A DNA stretch of 64,000 nucleotides, taken from Reticulascus tulasneorum. Its lineage: Eukaryota > Ascomycota > Sordariomycetes > Glomerellales > Reticulascaceae. The stretch is taken from positions 620,001 through 684,000 of the forward strand of contig LSAX01000007.1 of the NCBI GenBank assembly GCA_001557505.1. The letters are read 5' to 3'. Made by a program: the position numbers and the translations under genes. Positions 46,901 through 55,872 of the stretch are shown piece after piece (positions within the stretch are counted from its first letter, which is position 1; the number at the start of each line of letters is the position of its first letter). Under the pieces are notes generated by a model, which did not search any database, had not been told where the DNA came from, and saw only the letters and a list, made by a program, of their open reading frames with translations.

Positions 46901-47265
46901 GTCCGGTGAGTGAGATACTCGGCCGTCCTGAATTTGGAATCGTAATCGTAGGCGACTATTCTCGCATTCATATCCGGCACGTCTCGTAGCTCAGTTAACG
47001 GCCAGTTGAATATTTGGCCCGTCGTCGGGTTGACGTCTGACCATGCTGAGTGGCTGTCAGTACCTAGGCTGTGAACCAGGACGATGTCGACTTCGGGCGT
47101 TGGTGGGGAGTAAACTGTTGATATTCCAAATGTCGTTGGGCCGGATCCATTGTGATGACCGAGGCGAAGAGCAGTGCTCACGAGCTCGAGGCTCTTCTTC
47201 GCGACTCGAAAAGCAACGCCGGTCGCAAGCGAGTACGCTGCGACCGCGTTGTCGACGGTGGCCAT
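43975..47265 (-). CDS. NLR receptor: hydrolase-like domain, NB-ARC/NACHT-type NTPase, TPR repeats
   Basis: Single exon, 1096 aa. Residues 45-250 form an alpha/beta-hydrolase-like (SesB-type) domain: IVLVHSLGTDSHSAW, then VFVCHGLGGILVKNALV at 147-163, FLGTPHNGSP at 193-202. The nucleophile elbow is HGLGG, with Gly at the usual Ser, so enzymatic activity is doubtful. The NTPase has Walker A GPPGCGKT at 418-425, Walker B WLLVLDD at 516-522, and a sensor-like HVIISTRES at 564-572. The C-terminal third carries tetratricopeptide repeats of the kinesin-light-chain sort (MMHPKTLGTMEALSTVKQQEGELRDAHRLL, then LGPDHPSTVLCCSKLAAVLDLEGDLKGAEAEY, then LGPRHPAVFSIRENYARCLLAQGN), and an acidic tail. Such fungal NLRs sense non-self and trigger heterokaryon incompatibility or immunity-like death. 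Convergent with the CHAT gene, with 202 bases between stops. Firm for the class; ligand unknown. Confidence 0.9.
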   Translation of the reverse strand: MATVDNAVAAYSLATGVAFRVAKKSLELVSTALRLGHHNGSGPTTFGISTVYSPPTPEVDIVLVHSLGTDSHSAWSDVNPTTGQIFNWPLTELRDVPDMNARIVAYDYDSKFRTAEYLTHRTLLHQAGGLIEALVRHRRRKSRLPIVFVCHGLGGILVKNALVASREVLIKDAADFRAAELREVHEATVGIVFLGTPHNGSPIKLADSLCRILGFSPNDKHGQELHERSTTLAYSLERFKPLAAHLHIRAFSDGPSLQHGNSFDSQDSDLSFMSVDTSPNQSSFTNNDDLDRPPQCRHHKHTRLYRSHKQLCKFSEMNQDLEKIIDSISEICSKAKEFSSKKGSLIEHRRMVADDEVFDLDMDKSLAEQCASLPEDEDMEQLTSLEDYFGIWMNGFESTASATNHASVNALPIAILQGPPGCGKTDMTLRYVSRKRDKYASILWVNATNRKSIELSFRDIARRIISQHPEPPFFAANLLGLEGIPFDKDQDLDEEDFRTVVQAVTEWLARPHKNKWLLVLDDLSPQSGYPSAVWTGLLGALKSKRRSWRELLRLIPSKTGWHGHVIISTRESVEISGPFIVDFGAGDADKTGTSPNRRIESMSLPSRTKGQIVDWWQTAESWEKTVLALTLFLTDKDCPRIPVSLLEGVDAAGSATEWTIPEVESHASYLRPSDSLLAIGPGLLSSLVATDELHREMANAWGVLNDGIRALRKRSNLIFAWDTEAQMVKNIAAAVRRCRERFSEQDLSDASSRGIEIRWANLASICEGHLEFTTAGTLYRVAKLKLLKEDKFSLQLDCARVYQRGRNYADAEAEYENIFSSPNDNLPLDERVAACRQFASMRASQGRFGDAVAKVSQVLALEDPFGDDVDRRQVTESVGELATYLAKNGNRPAASALLQRMLVSLEETRGMMHPKTLGTMEALSTVKQQEGELRDAHRLLRCVRDYQQKRLGPDHPSTVLCCSKLAAVLDLEGDLKGAEAEYTKCLVRAAKSLGPRHPAVFSIRENYARCLLAQGNEEAAKKQLNLLREEIEAFPGLYPAAVVRRIYRFLDGEGELDDFEMESMLAKRNTLGVGDLYADDDDEGDEDYDSDVSLDY

Positions 47266-48298
47266 AGAATCAGACAGCGCGTTTCCGTCGGCACAGTGGA
47301 TGAGTCCAAATATCGGTGTTCATTTCGTCTACTAGTGGAGATGATGATGGCAGCATTGCGACGCCGATCAAAAATGCGAACTTCAAATAAGGCAGTGATG
47401 AAAGATGAGGCTGAGTGCGGGCATCATCTGATGATGAATCGATTGCCGTGAGAGAGGGAGCCGGCAGACAATTGTGATTGCTGCCTGAGGCAGGAATCCC
47501 GGAAAGCTATATATAGTCCAATCGGGGATGAGGCGAAAGAGTGACACGGCGCTCTCCAACATCTGCGCCGTCATCACAAACCAACCAGGTGGTGAAGGAC
47601 AAACAGCGTGCGCGGCTGCCTTGTTTGCTCTTGGCATGAGTCAGAGGCTCTGCGCGGCGGAAATCTAGAGATTTTTATTTGTCGCCATGACCCTGCTTAG
47701 TATTATAATAAAACCATGAATGCGAAGGCTGACTGAATAATTAGCCTCAGAAAGTATGCGACAAATGGCCCGTTCTAGCCAAAGGACCGTGTGGGGCTGA
47801 TAAAAGTCCCTAAGCAGCATAATTTGAGAATATGTTTCAATGGAAAGCCCTAATTTCTTCAACCTTGGTCTCAGGACAATTTGCCTTCCGAGACGACATG
47901 AATAATTAAGATGTCATGATAATAACACGGAGCGTAAAATGAGTGTGAAGCGCAATAGGTGGTTAGTCATGAAACATCTCAAATGTGTCGTTGAGACGGT
48001 CGTATTTGGGCACCTCTGCAGAGAAATACTCAACACACTTCTCAAATAATCCAAGTAATTAGGCTAGAGAGTTGGTCCTTATTATAACGGCAAAAATCCT
48101 ACCTTCATCGTTGCAGTTACGTATTCAGGAGTCATCTGTTTGATGCCATTGATCTATATGTTCGAAAACTAAGTATCGAGGATCTAGTTTCGCTTAATCT
48201 ATCAGTGCTTCTAATTCCTCGACTAGTCCAAGCTTCTACCCCTAAACAAGTAAGGAATTTTGTAATACTGGCTTTAATGTCTTGAAACCGTTGCGCGA
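47266..48298. other. AT-rich intergenic region
   Basis: A 1-kb AT-rich spacer with no domain-bearing frame. It could include mutated repeat sequence, but no terminal repeat or transposase fragment was recognised. Confidence 0.5.
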
Positions 48299-51200
48299 TT
48301 ACCACAGCAAAAACCATCTCTCATTCTCACTTTGCCTCTCGGTATTCCCTTCCCGCCATTCAATATCATGGACAAACGCTTCGCCAACAAGCCTGCAATG
48401 CTCCTCAGGTTTAGCAACATCGTCCAGACTATCGACTTTTCCGCCCTTCCGTGATTCCTCTTTTTCTTCTTCTTCCTCCTCCTCGTCTTCCTCCTCGTCT
48501 TCCTCCTCGTCCTCTTCCTCTTCTTCTCCTCTATCTTTGGTCGAAGAGGTAGCCCGACGCAGCATAAGACATTGCTCCCAGCCCTTCACAGCTACGAGCA
48601 GGTCTCCTACCTCCGAGCCGCTTGGAACAAGACCCATGATTCCCGATTCGGTTATGGCAAACTTCCGGCCGATTGTGTAGTCCACAAACTCGGCATAGCC
48701 ACTTAGGGGATTGGTGGCGCCGTTTATCGAGTATATAGAAGGAGGCTTGTCTCGGTCTCTTTCTTCTTGACTTCTTTCATGCTTATTTGGCTCTGCTTTT
48801 ACGTCATTCTCTTTCGAGGCTTCCGATTTTCCTTCCGAATTTGGCATCTGTTCTGAACCGTCCTTGGCGAAAGTGTACGTCATGAAGGAGGGGGCGATTT
48901 CGGTAAGAACGAGCTGGGCGAGCCTTGCATTTGAGGAAGATTGCATGCGCCTGATGAAGAGATATTTCTCCGCTACTTGTTTCTGGCGCGCAGTTAGGAT
49001 ATCGGCATCTTGCGGTTCAGTATCATCTATGGCATGGAGCGCCCTATCCGGCCACAAGGTGGCTTGGACGGGACAGTCGACCCTACAACCGTGGATCCAA
49101 TCGCGCCGTGCTTGGACTTCGTCAGGCAAGGCTGGTTGCGTTGCAGAGAGCGATGCATTCGCCATCGTCGTGCGGAAAAAGGCGTCTGTGACGGAACCCG
49201 GGTTCGAGTATCTTGATAAGCTGTGCTCGTGAGCGAGGCTAAGTGCGCCGTCATAATTAGAGCGCAACCTCTGAAAGTCCCGCTTCGCTTGTTTAATAAC
49301 GTTGGCGGCGAACTTCTTACCGTCCAGGGAACTTGTCAGCGGCGCTAGATGAGCGACTCTGCCAATGATAGTGGCCTTAATGTGCATAAAGCGTGACCCT
49401 CCATCGCGGACACAGGTATCTACACCGCCTGGCTCTTTAATGTCTGACTCTTTCTTCTCGCTGTCTGCCTCCTGCGACTGCAGCAGCTCTGAGGTGGGAA
49501 GCCGATGCGGAAGCACAAAGGCTTGAAGATCCGTGGACCAGTCCGGAACCCAGGATGGCAGCTTTTTCAAGCCAGGATCTCTGGCAAGGCCAATTCCAGC
49601 GTGGGTCACGAAGGACAGGAACTCTCCCTGTCTAAGGAGATCACGAGCAACGAAGGTGTAGACCCTCTCCGGCGTCGTCTGCTCCGAATAGTCGGTGTGA
49701 ATCTGCCGGAACTCAAAGTCCGGCTTTCCCTCTGTTATGCGATCTAGTCTTGCCATAGTCGTTTGGATGTCTCTGGCGATCAGCTTGAAATGCCTGACCC
49801 CTATTGCTGTCGTGGCAAGCATCGCGCGGCCTCTGGGCGTACGACCCTCTCCTGTCGCAGTTCCCAGAAGATCGTTGAGCTTATTTAAACTCGCTAGGAG
49901 ATCGTCCACCACATGACCTATGTGAGAGACGCCTTCCTCGTCCGACTCTTTTCTCGAATAATTTGGATGAAAGAGAGGAGTATAGCGCTCGTCGGTGATT
50001 CCAAGTAAGGCGTAGACTTTGTCGACCGCGAGGGTCGACTGGAAACGACGGCCGAGTTTTATCATGTCCTTCAGCTTGAGGGAGTCCACGTCATCGACCT
50101 GGCTCCTGATGCTTTCCATGATGACTATATTCATGTACCCAGCGCCCCGGCACAGAGCATCCACCCTGCCGGAATTTTCTGGGAAGAGCATCAAGAGCTG
50201 GAGCAAGGCCAAGGCGAAGCGTTTCCAGTCCATTTCAACTTCTCCATACCGGATCTTGAGGTCTGTGGAAGCAGCAACTTCCTGGACAATCCAGACTCTT
50301 TCGAACCATGGGTTGGAGAGCATGTGCTGCAACTCGACCCAACCGGCATCCTCCTCGCGGTGTAGAGCCGCTATTGCAGCTGTCGAAGCCGCGTTTTGTA
50401 ACCGGGAAGCTAGCCCCAATGCCTTGGTAGCACCAGGGTCATCTCCCAGCCATCCAAGTGTGGACGTCGCCTCCTCAAAGATTCGCCTCATCATGCCCAC
50501 CTGTCGGCTTTTTTCCTTCTCGTCGCCTTGGTTGATGCAGACAGAGTCTATCCATAGTACGACATGCTTCAAATTGGATCTTTTGGCAAGAAGAAGTGAA
50601 TGGATGCTAGACGAAACCAGGAATGGCGCCCCGTCGATAAGGATGATATCCTGAGCATCCTTCGGATCCGCCCAGCGATGAGATACGGCGATGTAAGGAG
50701 GAGGAGCGTTCAGGTTGGCATGGATTATGTCGCATTGAATTGGAGAGTCACGATATCGTGGCTGAGGCCAAAGTCGCAAGAGTCGTATGCCGTTACTTTC
50801 CTGGATAGGTTGATGAATGAACTTGCGTAGGCGGATCACCAGCCCGTACTTGAGGAGGTAGATACCAAGGACTAGGATCGTGACTAGTGGAAGCCAGACT
50901 TGGATACTAAGGTCTAAAATGCCTCTCTCGATGATCGTAGGACCGAGTAAAACCTCCAGAATGCGTACGACCAGACTAGTTAGCACAAACCACATGGTGC
51001 CGGTTCTTTCTCTCATCAAGAAGGTCGACGGCTTAGCGCCATGGTACCCATTAAGCATGGACCAGTGCGTCCATTGGTTCACGAACAGATGCAACGCGTA
51101 TGCAACCTGCGGGTGGACGTTAAGGCACTGCCAGATGCCAAGGCATATCAGAAAGTCGATGACCATGACGGGATACTTGGGGTCTGGAAAGGCGAACACC

Positions 51201-52057
51201 CCCAACAGCAACCAGTGGGTGCTTCGTGGCAGAACCGCCATGCACGACCTCGAGAACAGGGCGATGATTATGCCCTGATTCCTCCCCTCCGGCACGAACC
51301 CGTTGATGGAACCCCTTGGCAGCACGAAAATGAGCCCAATCAAGACCGGCCCTACAGCGTGAGGCCAGAACTCGGATGGCCCGAGAACCGACTCGAGAAG
51401 CGGCGTCAGCTCTGGAAGAGATTCTGCAAATTCCGTGTGCAAAAACACAATAGCTGTGGCAAAGTCGAATGTCGTGGAAAGAGATTCCATCATGGCGTCC
51501 TCGCCCATCCGCCGATATCCGTCAACTAGGAGAAGAAATTCGTAAGGTTTCACCACACCTAATTGTGGATAATACCACGAGACGAAGGTGACAACGTGGA
51601 ACAGAATGTACAAGCGATGGACGAAAGCGTTGCTCGTGTGCAGCATGATGCTGAAGAACATCCATCTCTGATTCGCGGGCAGTCCGTCAATAAGAAATAC
51701 GAAGGCTGCAGTCTCGTAGCAGCTTAGCCGGCGCCGACTAAAGAACCATGCCTGATTATCCTCGTAGTCGTCTTCGATATCTTCGTCATGGAAATCATGG
51801 GTATCAAAATCTTCGTCAGTGAACGTTTTTGGCTTGGGGTCCTGGCTGGCCTCCGCTGAAGATGGGCTCGCCATTGCGACGCTTGCGACGCTTGCATTCG
51901 CATTGGTCCGTTCAGAGGGTTGCATTTTCTGGACGTCCGTCCCGAACCCAACACGCATACGCCGGGTGACGGGATCAGAGTTCTGCATAACGGGAGATTG
52001 TGAATCAAACTTGTGGGAGAGAATTCGTACAGTCTTGCGTCGAGGCATGGCTATCAT
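48299..52057 (-). CDS. Multi-pass membrane protein fused to a HET domain
   Basis: Single exon, 1252 aa, starting at the first true ATG (MIAMPRRKTVRILSHKF). Residues 1-105 are polar with an acidic DEDFDTHDFHDEDIEDDY stretch. Residues 105-410 hold many hydrophobic segments, such as WMFFSIMLHTSNAFVHRLYILFHVVTFVSWYY, VLIGLIFVLP and IQVWLPLVTILVLGIYLLKYGLV. The HET domain follows (about 430-680): PPYIAVSHRWAD, LWIDSVCINQGDEKEKSRQV, and WFERVWIVQEVAASTDLKIRYG. A long region of unknown function follows, ending in TESGIMGLVPSGSEVGDLL VAVKG, the usual HET C-terminal beta module, then an acidic poly-Glu stretch coded by a trinucleotide repeat. HET domains usually lack membrane parts, so this is a distinctive architecture. 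HET assignment is sure; the membrane topology and function are inferred. No relatives are recognised for the N-terminal part. Confidence 0.85.
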   Translation of the reverse strand: MIAMPRRKTVRILSHKFDSQSPVMQNSDPVTRRMRVGFGTDVQKMQPSERTNANASVASVAMASPSSAEASQDPKPKTFTDEDFDTHDFHDEDIEDDYEDNQAWFFSRRRLSCYETAAFVFLIDGLPANQRWMFFSIMLHTSNAFVHRLYILFHVVTFVSWYYPQLGVVKPYEFLLLVDGYRRMGEDAMMESLSTTFDFATAIVFLHTEFAESLPELTPLLESVLGPSEFWPHAVGPVLIGLIFVLPRGSINGFVPEGRNQGIIIALFSRSCMAVLPRSTHWLLLGVFAFPDPKYPVMVIDFLICLGIWQCLNVHPQVAYALHLFVNQWTHWSMLNGYHGAKPSTFLMRERTGTMWFVLTSLVVRILEVLLGPTIIERGILDLSIQVWLPLVTILVLGIYLLKYGLVIRLRKFIHQPIQESNGIRLLRLWPQPRYRDSPIQCDIIHANLNAPPPYIAVSHRWADPKDAQDIILIDGAPFLVSSSIHSLLLAKRSNLKHVVLWIDSVCINQGDEKEKSRQVGMMRRIFEEATSTLGWLGDDPGATKALGLASRLQNAASTAAIAALHREEDAGWVELQHMLSNPWFERVWIVQEVAASTDLKIRYGEVEMDWKRFALALLQLLMLFPENSGRVDALCRGAGYMNIVIMESIRSQVDDVDSLKLKDMIKLGRRFQSTLAVDKVYALLGITDERYTPLFHPNYSRKESDEEGVSHIGHVVDDLLASLNKLNDLLGTATGEGRTPRGRAMLATTAIGVRHFKLIARDIQTTMARLDRITEGKPDFEFRQIHTDYSEQTTPERVYTFVARDLLRQGEFLSFVTHAGIGLARDPGLKKLPSWVPDWSTDLQAFVLPHRLPTSELLQSQEADSEKKESDIKEPGGVDTCVRDGGSRFMHIKATIIGRVAHLAPLTSSLDGKKFAANVIKQAKRDFQRLRSNYDGALSLAHEHSLSRYSNPGSVTDAFFRTTMANASLSATQPALPDEVQARRDWIHGCRVDCPVQATLWPDRALHAIDDTEPQDADILTARQKQVAEKYLFIRRMQSSSNARLAQLVLTEIAPSFMTYTFAKDGSEQMPNSEGKSEASKENDVKAEPNKHERSQEERDRDKPPSIYSINGATNPLSGYAEFVDYTIGRKFAITESGIMGLVPSGSEVGDLLVAVKGWEQCLMLRRATSSTKDRGEEEEEDEEEDEEEDEEEEEEEKEESRKGGKVDSLDDVAKPEEHCRLVGEAFVHDIEWREGNTERQSENERWFLLW
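48465..48535. repeat. GAG/GAA-type trinucleotide repeat inside the 48299-52057 gene
   Basis: An almost pure CTT/CTC tract on the plus strand encodes about 20 Glu and Asp residues in the C-terminal part of the membrane-HET protein. Such tracts vary in length by slippage. Confidence 0.85.
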
Positions 52058-52220
52058 TTCTCCAGTCGGCAGCACACTAGCCGCTGGAGCCTAGCGCACC
52101 AAAACCACCGACAAACTAGGCTAGCCGTATGCACGCCCATGTCTTCAGAGGAATTCCAGGCGATAACACCAACCGAACCAGAGAGGGCCGCCCGCCTACA
52201 TACAGTGGGTAAAACGTCAA

Positions 52221-52472
52221 TTATTTTGGTTCATCATGGATGAATTCGTCCGCCGAGGAAGAGTCCTCTGCTGGTCTGGAAGGCGCCGAGATTTCGGCCT
52301 TGGGTTCTGCTTTACTTTCTGACGCTTGTCTTTGTCTTCTGCGCCCTGGAAGCTTGATCTTTCCGCAAGCAACAACGCAAAGGCAGGGTAGGCAAAGTAT
52401 CATAGCAATGGTGGAGAGTGTGTTCTCGAGAGTATCGTGAGGCGTGCGGCCGTGGCCGTCCCAGATCGTCAT
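52221..52472 (-). CDS. Small predicted single-pass membrane protein (hypothetical)
   Basis: Possible 83-aa gene, unspliced, starting with MTIWDGHGRTPHD. One hydrophobic segment (TLSTIAMILCLPCLCVVACG, about residues 18-37) is followed by a basic KIKLPGRRRQRQ stop-transfer stretch and a polar, acidic tail. The basic side suggests an N-out/C-in single-pass protein. It lies 163 bases upstream of the membrane-HET gene on the same strand. A longer in-frame start exists upstream but would precede this by a poor-quality leader. No family recognised; small size means it may be spurious. Confidence 0.35.
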   Translation of the reverse strand: MTIWDGHGRTPHDTLENTLSTIAMILCLPCLCVVACGKIKLPGRRRQRQASESKAEPKAEISAPSRPAEDSSSADEFIHDEPK

Positions 52473-53547
52473 TTCTTCGATTTTGGTGATGAGAGGCTGT
52501 AACCGAGTGCTATGAAATGTGAGAAGAATACAAACACTGCTATACACGTCAGACACAAGCGAGAAGCTCTTGATACATTTTTATTTTTATTTTAGCGCAT
52601 ATTTAATTCGGGGTCACGGGGTCTTTAAAATGGAGGACTCGCACGGGGGTCTGATTAGCACAGCCACCACCACATTTACGTTTGCTGGCTGGTCTAAAAG
52701 GCATGGTGAAATTACCTCTCAGCCGCACCTGGCGAGGATCGTTAATTGGCATGTCCTCCACTTAGAGATATGTACATAGACGATGCTGTTATGTACAACC
52801 ATATATGTCTGTATTTGTAGGATATAGGCAGTTTGGAGGTGTAGCTCGGGCTCATTTGGGCTTCAATGGAGACTTCAAAACGAACTACGTGAGGGCAAGC
52901 AATGGGGAAACTCTCTCGATTGAACTTCGTCAATTACTATAATTCCTAGTTGAATCTAACCCTGAAACTTTACTTCCGGTCTTGGTGTCTGAATTTAACA
53001 ATCTTGAAGTGACCCTATGCCCCTCGTATGCAGTACGTATGCTGACTACCTATTCGACAAGCACAATACTATCACAGAGTGAGGTATCATTACCAGATAT
53101 CATATGCCAAGATGTCAGAGCAGTAATAATGTATTTCAAGCGGCCGGTGTTGACCTCATCTATGAGCATCGGGTGAGGTTATCATGCTAGACTGCTTTGC
53201 TACATCTGGGGCCTCTAATTATATACTTATCCGTGAACCATCATGAAGTGCTCAAGGATCTTTAATTACGTGTAATATTTGAGTTGGCACGAAAGATTGT
53301 TTTAGAAGCCATACTGAATTCCGCCCGCGCAGAACGATGGTTTGCATTTCCGAGAGACTTGAGAGCGTCTGCGGCTGAGAAATCCCGAACACCTGCATGA
53401 GGCGCCAAGACAGGGGTAGTGGCCAATGATTATTATGGCAAAGGACGCCATCGATGAGCATTTCAAGCTTCCAAAGCAGCCCAAACTGAGGGCTTTGTTG
53501 ACCATCTCATCTTCATCACCTGGCCGACCCAAGGCCACCGCTGCATA
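52473..53547. other. Intergenic, AT-rich
   Basis: A 1.1-kb AT-rich spacer with no supportable gene. It separates two HET-domain genes on opposite strands. Confidence 0.5.
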
Positions 53548-55872
53548 ATGAGTGCTTTGACAGGTAGATTGCCCATAGGCTCCCCATGCTCAGTGTGCAT
53601 CGATACATTCGAAAGTACGGTCGTACTGGTAAACAGCGGCGTCTCTCCACCGGCCAAACACCACCATAAGTCTCTGACTGGATTTCTTCGATCTGTGGAT
53701 GATGGGTGCCTCATCTGCTCAAACATTTTCCGCGTCTTCGATGACCAAGACAGAGATCTACTTCGCCAATACGCGAGCCGCATGAACCCGGAATGGGATG
53801 TCTACTTCAGCGGCAGACGGGGGCTCATCTCAGTGAGTGTCTACGACCGGCATACCGCCGAGGGTCAGCATCTGAGTGCTATGTTCGAGTTCAACCGGCT
53901 TCATTACCGAGCCATTCACGATGACCCTCCGGATGACCATGAATGCGACTGGCCTCAGGGCTGCGAGTTCCACCATGTCAGTGAGATAGTGCAACGGTCA
54001 AAGTATTCCCGTCAATTTGAATTCTAGTTTATTCTCCCAGAAATGGCAGGTATGGATACCTATCCCACTCCAAGCGAATGCAGAGAGCGCTGAGAGACTC
54101 ATGCCCATGCAATAGAAAATTACAAGATCAAGCAAATTTCGCATCCGTCCCCTCTACTATCCTCCCGGGAGACTTTCTCGACCATTCGTCGGTGGCTCGG
54201 TATTTGTGATTCGTCCCATTCCTGCGGAAGGGAGCGCAAACACAGGCCTGGCCCGTGGTATCCTAGTCGACTGCTCGACGTAGGGTCCGGGACAAACCCG
54301 ATCCGCTGTCGCCTCGTCAAAGGATCCCATGTTCCGCGGGGTGCTCGTTATCTCACGTTGAGCCATCGCTGGGGTAGCGCGCGACTTCTCACATTGACGG
54401 TAGAGAATCTCAGGCAATTTGAAAGTGGTATCCCGCTCGAATCGCTCTCGCAAACTTTCCGTGATTTTATCCAAATCGCCCGCCGTCTGTGTGTCTGGTA
54501 CATCTGGATCGACTCTCTCTGCATCATTCAGTCCGGAGACGGAGGCGCCGACTGGCTAAGGGAGGCAGCAATGATGGACAAGGTGTATTTGAACGCCTAC
54601 TGCAACATATCCGCCGATTGGGCATCCGAGTCGTCCGGCATGCTCGTCCGGCGATCTCAGATTAGTTCTGGTCATGCGAAAGTGAACATTCTGATATTTG
54701 ACAATGGGGAGTACAACCGGCGCCAATACCTCACCTTCAACAATCGGGCTTGGACTGAGGGGGTTATCCAAGCCCCTTTAAATAACCGAGGATGGGTCCT
54801 GCAGGAGCGGCTCCTGGCTCCGCGAACAATCCACTTTTGCTCCAATGAGGTCTTCTATGAATGCCTCAGGCTAACCTCATGCGAGTCGTTCCCCTATGGT
54901 CTTCCACCGGCGAATCTTATGAGCGACAGTGGCGCCATGTCTCTCAAGCGTCTTCGCCCGTCCGATTCGGATTCATCACCTGCTGAAGTAAATAGACAAT
55001 CTGATACTCAGAGCCTAGATGTGGATGGGCTGCACACAGTCTGGTATGGCGTCGTCGAAGTATACGGCAAGTGTCGGCTCACGGTCGGCACTGATAAGCT
55101 GGTCGCGATATCGGGAGTCGCACGATATCTGCGGTCTCAATGGAATGATGTCTACGTTGCCGGGCTGTGGCAGAAGTTCATAGCGGCGGAGATGCTGTGG
55201 AGCATCGACGCCCGATATTTTTACATGAGAAAGACACACAAACGGCCTGAAAAAGGAGCAAATCATCCGCCAAATCAGGAGTATCGCGCTCCCAGCTTTT
55301 CGTGGGCGGCGGTTGACTACGATGTAGACCCTGGGCTACCTCGAATTGAGGGTATTCTCCCCTTGGTAACTTGTCTAGCATATCGAAGCCAGTCCGACCC
55401 GATGCTGGAGATTCCATTGACAGAGGACATATTCGGTCCGATCACGAGCCCCCGGGTCGAAGTGAAAGTGGTTGGCAAGCTCAAACGGATGAAGCTGGTA
55501 GACGAAGGTGAAGTCTTGATGTTAGCTCTTCCATTCGGATATAAAGCAGGCTCCGCACCGCCAATCTCGGCTTGGCTCGATTTCCCTCTCGAGGAAGAAG
55601 ACGCGCCGAGCTACGAGGCTCGTGACCTCTACTATATGCCTTGGCTGGACTACCACATTGACCCCAAGCCTGAGATAGGCATTGGAACGTTTAATTGTCT
55701 GGTTTTCGAACTAGTTGATAGGGAAATGGGACGATTTCGACGGATTGGCATATTGTATACTTCGAGGAAAGACGTTAGGGACTTGTACTTGGCAGAGCAG
55801 GTAGGCGAAACCGAGCTGCCTTGTTGGAGGTATTGTCGTGAGACGGGGAAGCATTCGATATTTATTGTGTAA
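53548..55872 (+). CDS. HET-domain protein (het-6/tol-like)
   Basis: Two exons as called, join(53548..53980,54116..55872), 729 aa. Splicing the 135-base intron (GTGAGA donor, AATAG acceptor) joins CEFHHVK to NYKIKQISHPSPLLSS. Residues 14-60 hold two CxxC pairs (PCSVCIDTF and GCLICSNIF), possibly zinc-binding, as in many het-6/tol proteins. After the 'RLLDVGSGTNPIRCRLVKG' lead-in the HET domain follows: YLTLSHRWGSA, YIWIDSLCIIQSG, MDKVYLNAYCNISADWA and NNRGWVLQERLLAPRTIHF. The C-terminal half (about 260 residues) is the family's variable region with APSFSWAAVDYDVDP. An alternative reading has two introns with a 9-base microexon (54041-54049); both keep frame. Family call certain; the allele or trigger is unknown. 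Confidence 0.87.
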
